A stretch of DNA of 64,000 nt from Wukongibacter sp050859025 (lineage in GTDB: Bacteria; Bacillota; Clostridia; Peptostreptococcales; Caminicellaceae), in contig NZ_CP138200.1 of the NCBI RefSeq assembly GCF_050859025.1, forward strand, positions 806,001 to 870,000, in the 5' to 3' direction. This document shows, in pieces, positions 7,272-14,544 of this stretch (the first letter of the stretch is position 1; each line of letters begins with the position of its first letter). The notes beneath the pieces are model-generated. The model had not been told where the DNA came from. It saw nothing but the letters and a program-made list of their open reading frames with translations, and searched no databases. A program made the translations under genes and the position numbers.

Positions 7272-7498
7272 GTGATTGATGATTAACAGGTAATTGTCAA
7301 GAGACTAACACCAAGAATATTAACTTAATAGAGGTTCTAGTCAAAACTTTAATTTATACACATCAAAAATCCTAAGAGGCATCGGATATTTTGATATGTA
7401 TAAATTAAGATTTACTTGGGACTCTATATAGCTGTGGTAAAAGTGGAGCTTAAATGCTTTGGAACTTTTTTCACAGCTTCTCACCTGTTATCTTTCAC
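7272..7498. repeat. Nested palindromic intergenic region
   Basis: Outer arms GTGATTGATGATTAACAGGT (7272-7291) and ACCTGTTATCTTTCAC (7483-7498) pair imperfectly. They enclose a family A repeat (7331-7430) and a small hairpin with arms AGCTGTG and CACAGCT (7431-7437 and 7472-7478). The gap lies between the flavoprotein and BMC-P genes. No coding sequence was found in it. Confidence 0.5.
7331..7430 (+). repeat. Dispersed palindromic repeat, family A copy 1
   Basis: About 100 bases whose core arms TTTAATTTATACACATCAAA and TTTTGATATGTATAAATTAA form a long AT-rich hairpin, flanked by CTAGTCAAAAC on the left and TTTACTTGGGACTCTATA on the right. Further copies are at 9650-9743 (inverted), 24848-24955 and a half copy at 62105-62150. 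No coding capacity. It could be a MITE-like or REP-like element. Confidence 0.8.
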
Positions 7499-7518
7499 CT
7501 AAATAAAGGAGTGTTCCT

Positions 7519-7806
7519 ATGTATACAGGAATGGTAATTGGAACTGTTGTAGCTACAAGAAAAGATGAAAAGCTAGTTGGGTGTAAGCTATTATTTACTC
7601 AACCCCTTAATATTAACAAAGAACCTATTGGTGAACCAATAATTGCTGTGGATACAGTTGGAGCGGGTATTGGTGAATATGTGATATATACCAAGGGAAC
7701 TGCAGCTAGATATGCAGCTAGAAAGCTTGATGCTCCTATTGATGCAGCAATTATTGGAATTATTGATAATGTTGATATATATTTGGATGTATTTAAAAAG
7801 AAATAG
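7519..7806 (+). CDS. Microcompartment vertex protein, BMC-P (EutN/CcmL family)
   Basis: 95 residues. The N-terminus MYTGMVIGTVVATRKDEKLVG, the middle VAVDTVGAGIGEYVIYTKGTAARYA-type stretch and IDAAIIGIIDNVDIY are characteristic of the EutN/CcmL pentamers that close shell vertices. ATG 7519 follows AAAGGAGTG. With three BMC-H genes upstream, the window contains the minimum parts list for a closed shell. Eleven bases separate its stop from the probable ribosome site and start region of the deaminase paralogue behind it. Confidence 0.96.
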   Translation: MYTGMVIGTVVATRKDEKLVGCKLLFTQPLNINKEPIGEPIIAVDTVGAGIGEYVIYTKGTAARYAARKLDAPIDAAIIGIIDNVDIYLDVFKKK

Positions 7807-7822
7807 AAGGGTGGTGATGGGC

Positions 7823-9631
7823 GTGAAGCCAGAGATTATAAAAAAAGCGATGGAATATAGAGAGCTTATAGATATACTTATGTCAGATACGAAACATGCT
7901 GATATAGTTTTACATGGTGGAAATATAATTAATGTAATAACTAGAGAAGTATATAGAGCTGATTTAGCAATTAAGGGTAAACACATATTAGTAGTTGGAG
8001 ACTCTGAAAAGCTTATAGGAAACGAAACCCTAGTTATAGATGTAAATGGGAAATATGTTGCACCAGGTTTCATAGACTCTCATATGCATTTTGAAAGTAG
8101 TATGTTAACTATTTCAGAATTCTCAAGGCTGTCTATACCTTCAGGAACTACAACTCTAGTGGCTGATCCACATGAAATAGGAAATGCTTTAGGTTCTGTA
8201 GGAATGTTAGCAATGGCTGATGAAGCTAGTGTAACACCAAATCATGTACATTTAGTAGTGCCTGCTTTAACGCCTGATTGTCCGCAGCTTGAAACTGCAG
8301 GAGTAGATATTACTTCTAAGGATATGGAAAAGCTCCTAAACTATAAGAATATAATTGGTATTGGAGAGCTTCAGGGCTTTAGTAATGCTAAGCACGTATA
8401 TAGAAATACTCCTGAAATAATAACTGACTTAGTTGCATCAACGGCATATGCAAGAAGTATAGGAAAGGTTGTTGATGGGAATGCACCGGAACTATTTGGA
8501 AGTGAGCTTGCAGCCCATATCATTTCAACCGGTGGTAGATGTTCATGTCATGAAACTACGACTAAGGAAGAATGTGTTGAAAAGCTTAGACAGGGTGTAT
8601 ATGTGTTCATGAGGGAAGGCTCTACCCAAAGAAATATGGCGGAGTGTATTAGGGCCATAACTGAAGAGGGCTTGGATTCGAGAAGAGCAATACTTGCAAC
8701 TGATGATATGGTTGCAGAGGATTTAGAAAAATTAGGCCATATGAATGAGATTGTAAAAAGAACCATAGCCGAGGGTGTAGACCCAGTAGAGGCAATACAA
8801 ATGGTTACTATAAATCCGGCCACATATTTTGGTCTTGAAGATAGAGGGGTTTTAGCACCTGGGAAACTTGCTGACATAGCAATAATAAGTGATTTAAGGA
8901 ATATGACTGTTGATGCAGTATTTATAGAGGGGAATTTGGTTGCAGCTAGAGGTCAAATGGTTGTAGATATACCTAAATACGTATATCCAGATACAGCTAA
9001 AAATTCTGTTAAAAGAGGTTCAATATCAAAGAAGGACCTTGAGATAGAGGCTTCTGGAAATAAGGCCACTGCTAGATGTATAGAGCTTATACCTGACCAG
9101 AATCTATCTGGAAGTCTTGAGTTTGATCTAAGAGTACATAATGGTGTAGTTCTACCAGATACTTCAGAGGATGTTCTTGAGATTGCTTGTATTGAAAGAT
9201 ATGGAAGAAACGGCAATATCGGAAAGGCCTTTGTTAAGGGATTTGGACTTAGTAGTGGTGCCTTTGCAGAAAGTGTTGCCCATGATACCCATAACATAAT
9301 TGTAGTTGGTACAAATTTAGAAGACATGACTTTAGCAGTAAATAGAGTTATAGAAATGGGTGGAGGCTTAGCTATTGCAGATAGAGGTAGAATACTAGAT
9401 GAACTTAGCTTACCTGTAGGGGGACTAATAACCGACGAGCTAACAGGTAGTGAAGTAAGTAGAAAAATAAATGAATTAGAAAGCACAGCTAAGGATCAAT
9501 TAGGCTGTAAGGTTCATGCTCCATTCATGCACTTATCATTCCTTGCTCTGTCAACCAGCCCAAAGTGGAAGATCACTGACAGAGGTCTAATAGATGTAGA
9601 GAATTTTGAGATTTTAGATCCAGTAAAGTAA
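7823..9631 (+). CDS. Adenine-deaminase-like amidohydrolase, divergent paralogue
   Basis: About 602 residues of the AdeC family: metal motif DSHMHFESSM, SGTTTLVADPHEIGN, CSCHETTTKEECVEKL, REGSTQRN and the C-terminal AHDTHNIIVVG. The frame is open further upstream and overlaps the BMC-P gene. The ribosome-site-like AAGGGTGG (7807-7814) suits GTG 7823 better than ATG 7817, so 7823 is chosen tentatively. The canonical copy at 16798-18519 reads CTDDRHPEDIL where this copy reads ATDDMVAEDLE, losing the Arg-His-Pro next to the active-site aspartates. Because it lies in the BMC segment, a different amino-azole substrate such as 4-aminoimidazole is plausible. True adenine deaminase activity is the alternative. 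Confidence 0.88.
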   Translation: MKPEIIKKAMEYRELIDILMSDTKHADIVLHGGNIINVITREVYRADLAIKGKHILVVGDSEKLIGNETLVIDVNGKYVAPGFIDSHMHFESSMLTISEFSRLSIPSGTTTLVADPHEIGNALGSVGMLAMADEASVTPNHVHLVVPALTPDCPQLETAGVDITSKDMEKLLNYKNIIGIGELQGFSNAKHVYRNTPEIITDLVASTAYARSIGKVVDGNAPELFGSELAAHIISTGGRCSCHETTTKEECVEKLRQGVYVFMREGSTQRNMAECIRAITEEGLDSRRAILATDDMVAEDLEKLGHMNEIVKRTIAEGVDPVEAIQMVTINPATYFGLEDRGVLAPGKLADIAIISDLRNMTVDAVFIEGNLVAARGQMVVDIPKYVYPDTAKNSVKRGSISKKDLEIEASGNKATARCIELIPDQNLSGSLEFDLRVHNGVVLPDTSEDVLEIACIERYGRNGNIGKAFVKGFGLSSGAFAESVAHDTHNIIVVGTNLEDMTLAVNRVIEMGGGLAIADRGRILDELSLPVGGLITDELTGSEVSRKINELESTAKDQLGCKVHAPFMHLSFLALSTSPKWKITDRGLIDVENFEILDPVK

Positions 9632-9649
9632 GAAGTCAGATCAATTAAA

Positions 9650-9743
9650 TATAGAGAGCTCCAAGTAAATCTTAATTTATACATATCAAAATATCCAATG
9701 AATCTTAGGAGTTTTGATGTGTATAAATTAAAGTTTTGACTAG
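9650..9743 (-). repeat. Dispersed palindromic repeat, family A copy 2 (inverted)
   Basis: The reverse complement of the 7331-7430 element over nearly its whole length: CCAAGTAAATCTTAATTTAT on the left, GTGTATAAATTAAAGTTTTG on the right. It lies between the divergent deaminase and the permease genes. Two copies within 2.4 kb in opposite orientation could recombine and invert the BMC-P/deaminase segment. Confidence 0.8.
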
Positions 9744-9795
9744 TTAGTACCCGACTACAAAGTAATGGCCTATAAGTGTAAATTTTGTAGGAGCT

Positions 9796-9849
9796 ACCTA
9801 CTGTAATTTAAGTAAGAGGGGGAATAGATTTATAAATTGAGCAGTAGGT
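9796..9849 (+). other. Leader hairpin before the purine permease
   Basis: ACCTACTG (9796-9803) and CAGTAGGT (9842-9849) are perfect complements 38 bases apart. They end 9 bases before the ribosome site AAAGGAGGGG of the permease. It could be a translational control hairpin. No purine riboswitch consensus is seen here. Confidence 0.3.
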
Positions 9850-9873
9850 CTAAAAATAAAGGAGGGGAAACAA

Positions 9874-11220
9874 TTGACGAGTCTTACAAAGAATGATGGA
9901 TTTTTTGAAAAGAGGTTTAAACTTTCCGAGAATGGTACAGATGTTAAAACAGAAGTAACCGCAGGTATAACCACTTTTATGACTATGGCATATATTCTCA
10001 TAGTTAATCCGATGATTTTATCTTCAACTGGAATGGATGCAGGTGCGGTATTTACTGCGACAGCTGTATCAGCAGTACTCGCAACATTGATAATGGCGTT
10101 CTATGCTAATCTTCCATTTGCACTGGCTCCAGGTATGGGGCTTAATGCTTTCTTTGCATATACTGTTGTTTTAGGTATGGGCTATTCTTGGCAATTCGCA
10201 TTAACAGCAGTATTTTTAGAAGGGATTGTATTTATTATTCTTACCTTTTTCAATATTCGTGAAGCAATAATAAACTGTATACCATTAAATCTAAAAAGAG
10301 CTGTTTCAGTTGGAATTGGAATGTTTATTGCACTAATAGGATTGGTAAATTCAGGAATTATAACAACAGGTAAATTCCATGTAGGGGATGGAAAACTTGA
10401 CGGTCTTATAGTACAACTAGGGAATGTAACCTCAGGAGCTCCATTATTGGCTTTAATAGGTATAGTAGTTACAGGTGTATTGCTTGCTAAGGGTGTTAAA
10501 GGAGCACTACTAATAGGTATATTAATGAGTACTATTATAGGTATTCCTATGGGAGTTACAAATCTTCAGGGCTTTAAGCTTATAAGTACACCTCCATCAC
10601 TTGGTCCTATTATGTTCCAGCTTGATTTCTCAAATATTTTTTCAATTGATATGTTAATTGTACTATTTACATTTTTGTTTGTAGATATGTTTGATACCAT
10701 AGGAACATTAGTTGGTGTAGCAACTAAGGCAGACATGTTAGACGAAAAAGGAAATTTACCTAAAGCTAAGCAGGCTCTTTTTGCAGATGCTGTTGGAACA
10801 ACAGCCGGAGCTCTTTTAGGAACAAGCACAGTTACAACATACGTTGAAAGTGCTTCTGGTGTTGCGGAGGGCGGAAGAACAGGATTAACTGCTCTATCAA
10901 GTGCGGGTATGTTTGCTCTAGCCTTGCTATTCTCACCAGTGTTTATCATGATACCAGGTGCTGCAACTGCACCGGCTTTAGTTCTTGTAGGTCTTTTCAT
11001 GATGAGTCCTATTAAAGAAATAGATCTTGATGATTTTACTGAGGCAATTCCAGCATTTTTAGCAATAATAATGATGCCCCTGGCATATAGTATTGCTGAA
11101 GGTATTGTATTCGGTATGTTAAGCTATGTAATATTGAAGCTTTTAACAGGAAAATCTAGAGATATATCACCTCTTATGCTTATAATATCCATATTTTTCG
11201 TATTTAAATTCTTCATTTAA
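9874..11220 (+). CDS. Purine permease, NCS2/AzgA family
   Basis: 448 residues of integral membrane protein. It starts with the family hallmark EKRFKLSENGTDVKTEVTAG and TTFMTMAYILIVNP, contains LPFALAPGMGLNAFFAYTVV, and has about 12 hydrophobic segments plus the loop TTYVESASGVAEGGRTGLTA. AzgA/PbuG-type proteins import adenine, guanine or hypoxanthine with protons. Translation starts at TTG 9874, 5 bases after AAAGGAGGGG; no ATG is suitably placed. It supplies substrate to the surrounding purine enzymes. It is followed by a clear terminator, so it ends a transcription unit. Confidence 0.95.
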   Translation: MTSLTKNDGFFEKRFKLSENGTDVKTEVTAGITTFMTMAYILIVNPMILSSTGMDAGAVFTATAVSAVLATLIMAFYANLPFALAPGMGLNAFFAYTVVLGMGYSWQFALTAVFLEGIVFIILTFFNIREAIINCIPLNLKRAVSVGIGMFIALIGLVNSGIITTGKFHVGDGKLDGLIVQLGNVTSGAPLLALIGIVVTGVLLAKGVKGALLIGILMSTIIGIPMGVTNLQGFKLISTPPSLGPIMFQLDFSNIFSIDMLIVLFTFLFVDMFDTIGTLVGVATKADMLDEKGNLPKAKQALFADAVGTTAGALLGTSTVTTYVESASGVAEGGRTGLTALSSAGMFALALLFSPVFIMIPGAATAPALVLVGLFMMSPIKEIDLDDFTEAIPAFLAIIMMPLAYSIAEGIVFGMLSYVILKLLTGKSRDISPLMLIISIFFVFKFFI

Positions 11221-11227
11221 AGCCATT

Positions 11228-11266
11228 ATCCCCTATCTTCTATGGTAGATGATAGGGGATTTATCC
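11228..11266 (+). terminator. Intrinsic terminator after purine permease
   Basis: Ten-base perfect stem ATCCCCTATC / GATAGGGGAT (11228-11237, 11251-11260) followed by TTTATCC. It separates the BMC/permease block from the deaminase/hydroxylase block. Confidence 0.75.
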
Positions 11267-11327
11267 TAATTGTAGTCATAACACTGTGAAATTTATTAAT
11301 TATTAAAATGCCATTAATACAAGAGTC

Positions 11328-11432
11328 AAGAGTTGACAGCTAAGGAATAAATGTTATAAATACAGTGAAAAAAGCATGATTTGTAAGAGCCGGCCACAGG
11401 AGAATAATTCTTGTTCTTAGCTGTGAACTCTT
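11328..11432. repeat. Long-arm intergenic palindrome
   Basis: Arms AAGAGTTGACAGCTAAG (11328-11344) and CTTAGCTGTGAACTCTT (11416-11432) pair at 16 of 17 positions with a 71-base interior. It lies in the 264-base gap before the second amidohydrolase. No ORF and no T-run. It could be a leader structure or a small MITE-like insertion. Confidence 0.6.
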
Positions 11433-11484
11433 TACTGCTAATTAACAGCAAAGGATAGACCTGATAAGTTAAAGGAGGATTTGT

Positions 11485-12816
11485 ATGTCAACACTGAAAA
11501 TTACAAAGGGTACAATAGTAACGATGAACAGGGAAAGAAAAATTTTTAAGGGAGATATCTTTATAAATGATAATAGGATAGATGAAATTTCTCCATCTAT
11601 TGAGAGAGGTGCAGATATAGAGATAGATGCAGAAGAGAAGATTATAATTCCAGGATTGATACAAACCCATGTCCATCTAACTCAAACCTTATTCAAGGGT
11701 AAGGCCGACGACTTAGAACTACTCGACTGGCTGAGAAAGAGAATCTGGCCATTAGAAGGTGGGCATACTGCGGAAACAAATTACATTTCTGCAAAGCTTG
11801 GGATAGCAGAGTTTATAAAAAGTGGTACGACCTCAATTATAGATATGGAGACTGTAAATCATACAGAGTCTGCTTTGAATGCTATTGAAGAAAGTGGTTT
11901 TAGAGCCATGGTCGGAAAATGTATGATGGATTATGGAATGGGAGTTCCAAGCTCCCTTATGGAAGATACAAATGAATCCATTAAGGAAAGTGTCAGGCTA
12001 CTTAAAAAATGGCATAATACGGCAAATGAAAGAATTCGCTATGCCTTTGCACCGAGATTTGTTGTCTCGTGTACGGAGGAGCTTCTTACAAGGGTTAGAG
12101 ACCTATCAAAGGAATATGGAGTAATGATTCATACCCATGCATCGGAAAATAGAGGAGAGATAGAATTAGTTGAAAAAGATAGAGGTATGAGGAATATTAA
12201 ATATCTTCATAAGCTCGGAATGACTGGAGAAAGCCTTATATTAGCCCATTGTATATGGTTAGATGATGAGGAAATGAAAATATTAGCTGACACTGGAACT
12301 AAGATAGCTCACTGTCCAAATTCTAATTTGAAATTAGCTTCGGGTATTGCGAAGATTCCAGAACTTATTGAATTAGGAGCAAATGTATCAATTGCAATAG
12401 ATGGAGCACCTTGTAATAATAATCTAGATATATTTAGAGAAATGAGAAGTGCGGCACTAATTCAAAAGGCAAGACTCCTTAGTCCTACCACAATGCCGGC
12501 GGAAAAGGTATTTGAGCTAGCCACAATAAATGGCGCCAAAGCAATGGGCATGGAAAATGAGCTTGGTAGCTTAGAAGCTGGAAAAAAAGCAGATATTGTA
12601 ATAATTGATCTTAACGATATTAGTAATGCACCCCACGAAGGTTCTAATATCATATCTCAATTAGTATATTCTGCTTCTGGCCATAATGTTGAAACTACAA
12701 TTATAGACGGAAAAATTGTTATGAAGGATAGAAAGCTCCTAACCCTAAATGAAAGGTCAATCATGAATGATGCCAATAGACTTATTAAAGAGCAAATGAA
12801 TAAATTTACTATTTAA
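11485..12816 (+). CDS. Amidohydrolase of the ATZ/TRZ/guanine-deaminase group, probable amino-heterocycle deaminase
   Basis: 443 residues. Motifs: IPGLIQTHVHLTQTLFKG (HxH pair), FAPRFVVSCTEELL, HTHASENRGEIELVE, LAHCIWLDDEEM, HCPNSNLKLASG and IAIDGAPCNNNLD. This set is typical of mononuclear-metal deaminases such as MtaD, SsnA-like proteins and guanine deaminase. ATG 11485 has AAAGGAGG upstream. It leads the second block, in front of the molybdenum hydroxylase. Guanine deamination to xanthine, or 4-aminoimidazole to imidazolone, would complete the pathway. A choice between these, or a methylthioadenosine-type activity, cannot be made by eye. Confidence 0.88.
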   Translation: MSTLKITKGTIVTMNRERKIFKGDIFINDNRIDEISPSIERGADIEIDAEEKIIIPGLIQTHVHLTQTLFKGKADDLELLDWLRKRIWPLEGGHTAETNYISAKLGIAEFIKSGTTSIIDMETVNHTESALNAIEESGFRAMVGKCMMDYGMGVPSSLMEDTNESIKESVRLLKKWHNTANERIRYAFAPRFVVSCTEELLTRVRDLSKEYGVMIHTHASENRGEIELVEKDRGMRNIKYLHKLGMTGESLILAHCIWLDDEEMKILADTGTKIAHCPNSNLKLASGIAKIPELIELGANVSIAIDGAPCNNNLDIFREMRSAALIQKARLLSPTTMPAEKVFELATINGAKAMGMENELGSLEAGKKADIVIIDLNDISNAPHEGSNIISQLVYSASGHNVETTIIDGKIVMKDRKLLTLNERSIMNDANRLIKEQMNKFTI

Positions 12817-12897
12817 ATGCTTCAACCTCAAGAAAAAAATTAAGTTTTTCTATGTGAACTCTATATCATAGGAGCGAGAAAAGGGGGAAGTTATTCT

Positions 12898-13755
12898 ATG
12901 GGAATTACAAAGGTTCACAAGGTATTTGATATAAATAATGCTTTACAGTTACTGGAAAAACATCGGGACGAAGCAGAGGTTCTGGCAGGTGGTACTGACT
13001 TATTAGTTCATATTAGAGAAGATAAAAATAAGGGAAACGTAATAATTGATATTTCAGATATTATTGAAATGAAGAAAATAGAGATTTTTGAAAATGAAAT
13101 AATACTAGGAGCACTAACGACATTTTCTGAGATAGTTCAGAATGAATATATTAAGGATAAGATTACAGGATTATGGAAGGCAGCAAAATCAGTTGGGTCA
13201 CCACAAATAAGAAATATGGGTACTATTGGAGGGAATATATGTAATGCTTCTCCAGCAGCAGATGGTGTACCTCCATTATTAGCTTTAGATGCAATATTGA
13301 ATATTAAAGGAAATGATGAAGAAAGAACTATAAAGCTTAGTGAATTTTATAAGGATAGAGGGAAAACGGCATTAAAAGCCAATGAAATGCTAATTAGTAT
13401 AAAAATTCCCATATCAAAGAATAAGAAGATTAATATCGGCTTTGAAAAGCTTGGGCCAAGAAATGCACTAGCTATATCAAAAATCAGCTCTTCCGTTTAT
13501 ATAGAAATTAAAGATAAATTAATAAAGGATATCAGAGTTGCCTCGGGCGCGTTAGGGGGGTATCCTCTAAGAGAGTACAGCGTTGAGGACTTTATGAAGG
13601 GTAAAGAATTATGTGACAGGACCATTGAAGAGGCTGCTATGAAGTACTCAGAGACCTTGTCCCAGAGACTTGCGGGTAGAAGTTCCCTAGAATATAAGAG
13701 GGAAGCTGTAAAGGGAGTGTTTAAAAAGGCTGTTTATAGTGCAGCTCATGGCTAG
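12898..13755 (+). CDS. Molybdenum hydroxylase FAD-binding subunit (XdhB/NdhF-like)
   Basis: 285 residues of the CO dehydrogenase flavoprotein family. Both FAD-binding motifs are visible: EVLAGGTDLLVHIRE near residue 30 and GTIGGNICNASPAAD near 108. It passes electrons from the Mo centre via the 2Fe-2S subunit to NAD or another acceptor. ATG 12898 follows AAAAGGGGGAAG. The size fits the 33-kDa flavin subunit of four-subunit nicotinate dehydrogenase. A 300-base gap with a family B palindrome lies before the next subunit gene. In this purine context the complex is probably a purine or xanthine hydroxylase/dehydrogenase. Confidence 0.93.
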   Translation: MGITKVHKVFDINNALQLLEKHRDEAEVLAGGTDLLVHIREDKNKGNVIIDISDIIEMKKIEIFENEIILGALTTFSEIVQNEYIKDKITGLWKAAKSVGSPQIRNMGTIGGNICNASPAADGVPPLLALDAILNIKGNDEERTIKLSEFYKDRGKTALKANEMLISIKIPISKNKKINIGFEKLGPRNALAISKISSSVYIEIKDKLIKDIRVASGALGGYPLREYSVEDFMKGKELCDRTIEEAAMKYSETLSQRLAGRSSLEYKREAVKGVFKKAVYSAAHG

Positions 13756-13780
13756 ACTTGGAGGAAGGTATCCTAATAGG

Positions 13781-13892
13781 CGGAGCTTTGATATTTCCTT
13801 TTCGTTCATGCAATGAGCTTGTTTTTTGATATTATCTCAAAGGATAAAACAAGGCTCATTGAAATCACTTAAATGAAATATCAAAACTCCTT
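13781..13892. repeat. Long imperfect palindrome, family B copy 2
   Basis: Outer arms GGAGCTTTGATATTTC and GAAATATCAAAACTCC, inner arms CAATGAGCTTGTTTT and AAAACAAGGCTCATTG. The layout equals 1995-2106, and the stems differ by paired changes (CTATG/CATA there, CTTTG/CAAA here). It lies inside the hydroxylase operon, in the gap between FAD and iron-sulfur subunit genes (13756-14055). The rest of that gap shows nothing recognisable except the ribosome site. Confidence 0.7.
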
Positions 13893-14055
13893 GATCTATA
13901 CTGCTATAGATATATTATTGTGGGGTTCAATTTATATAAGAACGATACGTGACCCTTTTTAAAGCTTAAACTTCACACTTGCATATCCATAGCCTTGCTA
14001 GATGTCCCTGAGTTTTCATTAGATAAAGTAAAAATATGAAGGAGATGTGAATTCC

Positions 14056-14544
14056 ATGATTAATATTAAGGTCAATATTAATGGTAAAGATTATAAGCTT
14101 GAAGTTGAAGAAAACCTCAGGCTTATAGATTTATTAAGGGAAAAAATGAACTTATTAGGTACTAAGGAAGGCTGTGGAGAAGGAGAGTGTGGAGCCTGTA
14201 CAGTAATATTGGACGGTAAGACAGTTACTTCATGTCTGCTTTTAGCAACACAGGCCCACGGTAAGAGTATTATAACCATAGAGGGCTTAGGTGACGAAAA
14301 TAATCTACATCCTATACAAAAGGCTTTTTTAGATAATGGTGCTGTGCAGTGCGGATATTGTACGCCAGGAATGGTTCTATCGGCGAAGGCTTTACTTGAT
14401 AAAAATATTAATCCTACAAGGGAAGAAATTAGAGAGGCTATTTCAGGCAATCTGTGTAGGTGTACGGGATATGAAAAAATAATTGATTCTATTGAAAGGG
14501 CTTCAGAATTATTAAGAGAGCAAGGAAGTGAAGCCAATGAATGA
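14056..14544 (+). CDS. Molybdenum hydroxylase 2Fe-2S subunit (XdhC/NdhS-like)
   Basis: About 162 residues. The N-terminal plant-type ferredoxin cluster motif is GCGEGECGACTV with a further Cys in VTSCLL. The C-terminal four-helix cluster has QCGYCTPGM and GNLCRCTGY. Both [2Fe-2S] sites are complete. A GTG at 14047 is in frame, but AAGGAGAT (14039-14046) directly abuts it and is properly spaced from ATG 14056. The gene overlaps the start of the next one by 8 bases, so translation is coupled. It relays electrons between the Mo and FAD subunits. Confidence 0.94.
   Translation: MINIKVNINGKDYKLEVEENLRLIDLLREKMNLLGTKEGCGEGECGACTVILDGKTVTSCLLLATQAHGKSIITIEGLGDENNLHPIQKAFLDNGAVQCGYCTPGMVLSAKALLDKNINPTREEIREAISGNLCRCTGYEKIIDSIERASELLREQGSEANE

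Noticed and set aside
8548..9486. Minus-strand frames of 109 and 177 codons opposite the deaminase paralogue
   Set aside because: Ser/Pro-rich composition, no ribosome site, fully inside a well-supported plus-strand gene.
7260..9873. Purine riboswitch in the purine operon leaders
   Set aside because: None of these gaps contains the ATATGG, CTACC, CCGTAAAT and CCGACTA core that is clear at 63894-63964.
10566..11000. 144-codon minus-strand frame inside the permease
   Set aside because: A shadow of the transmembrane coding sequence, with no start signal and no family resemblance.
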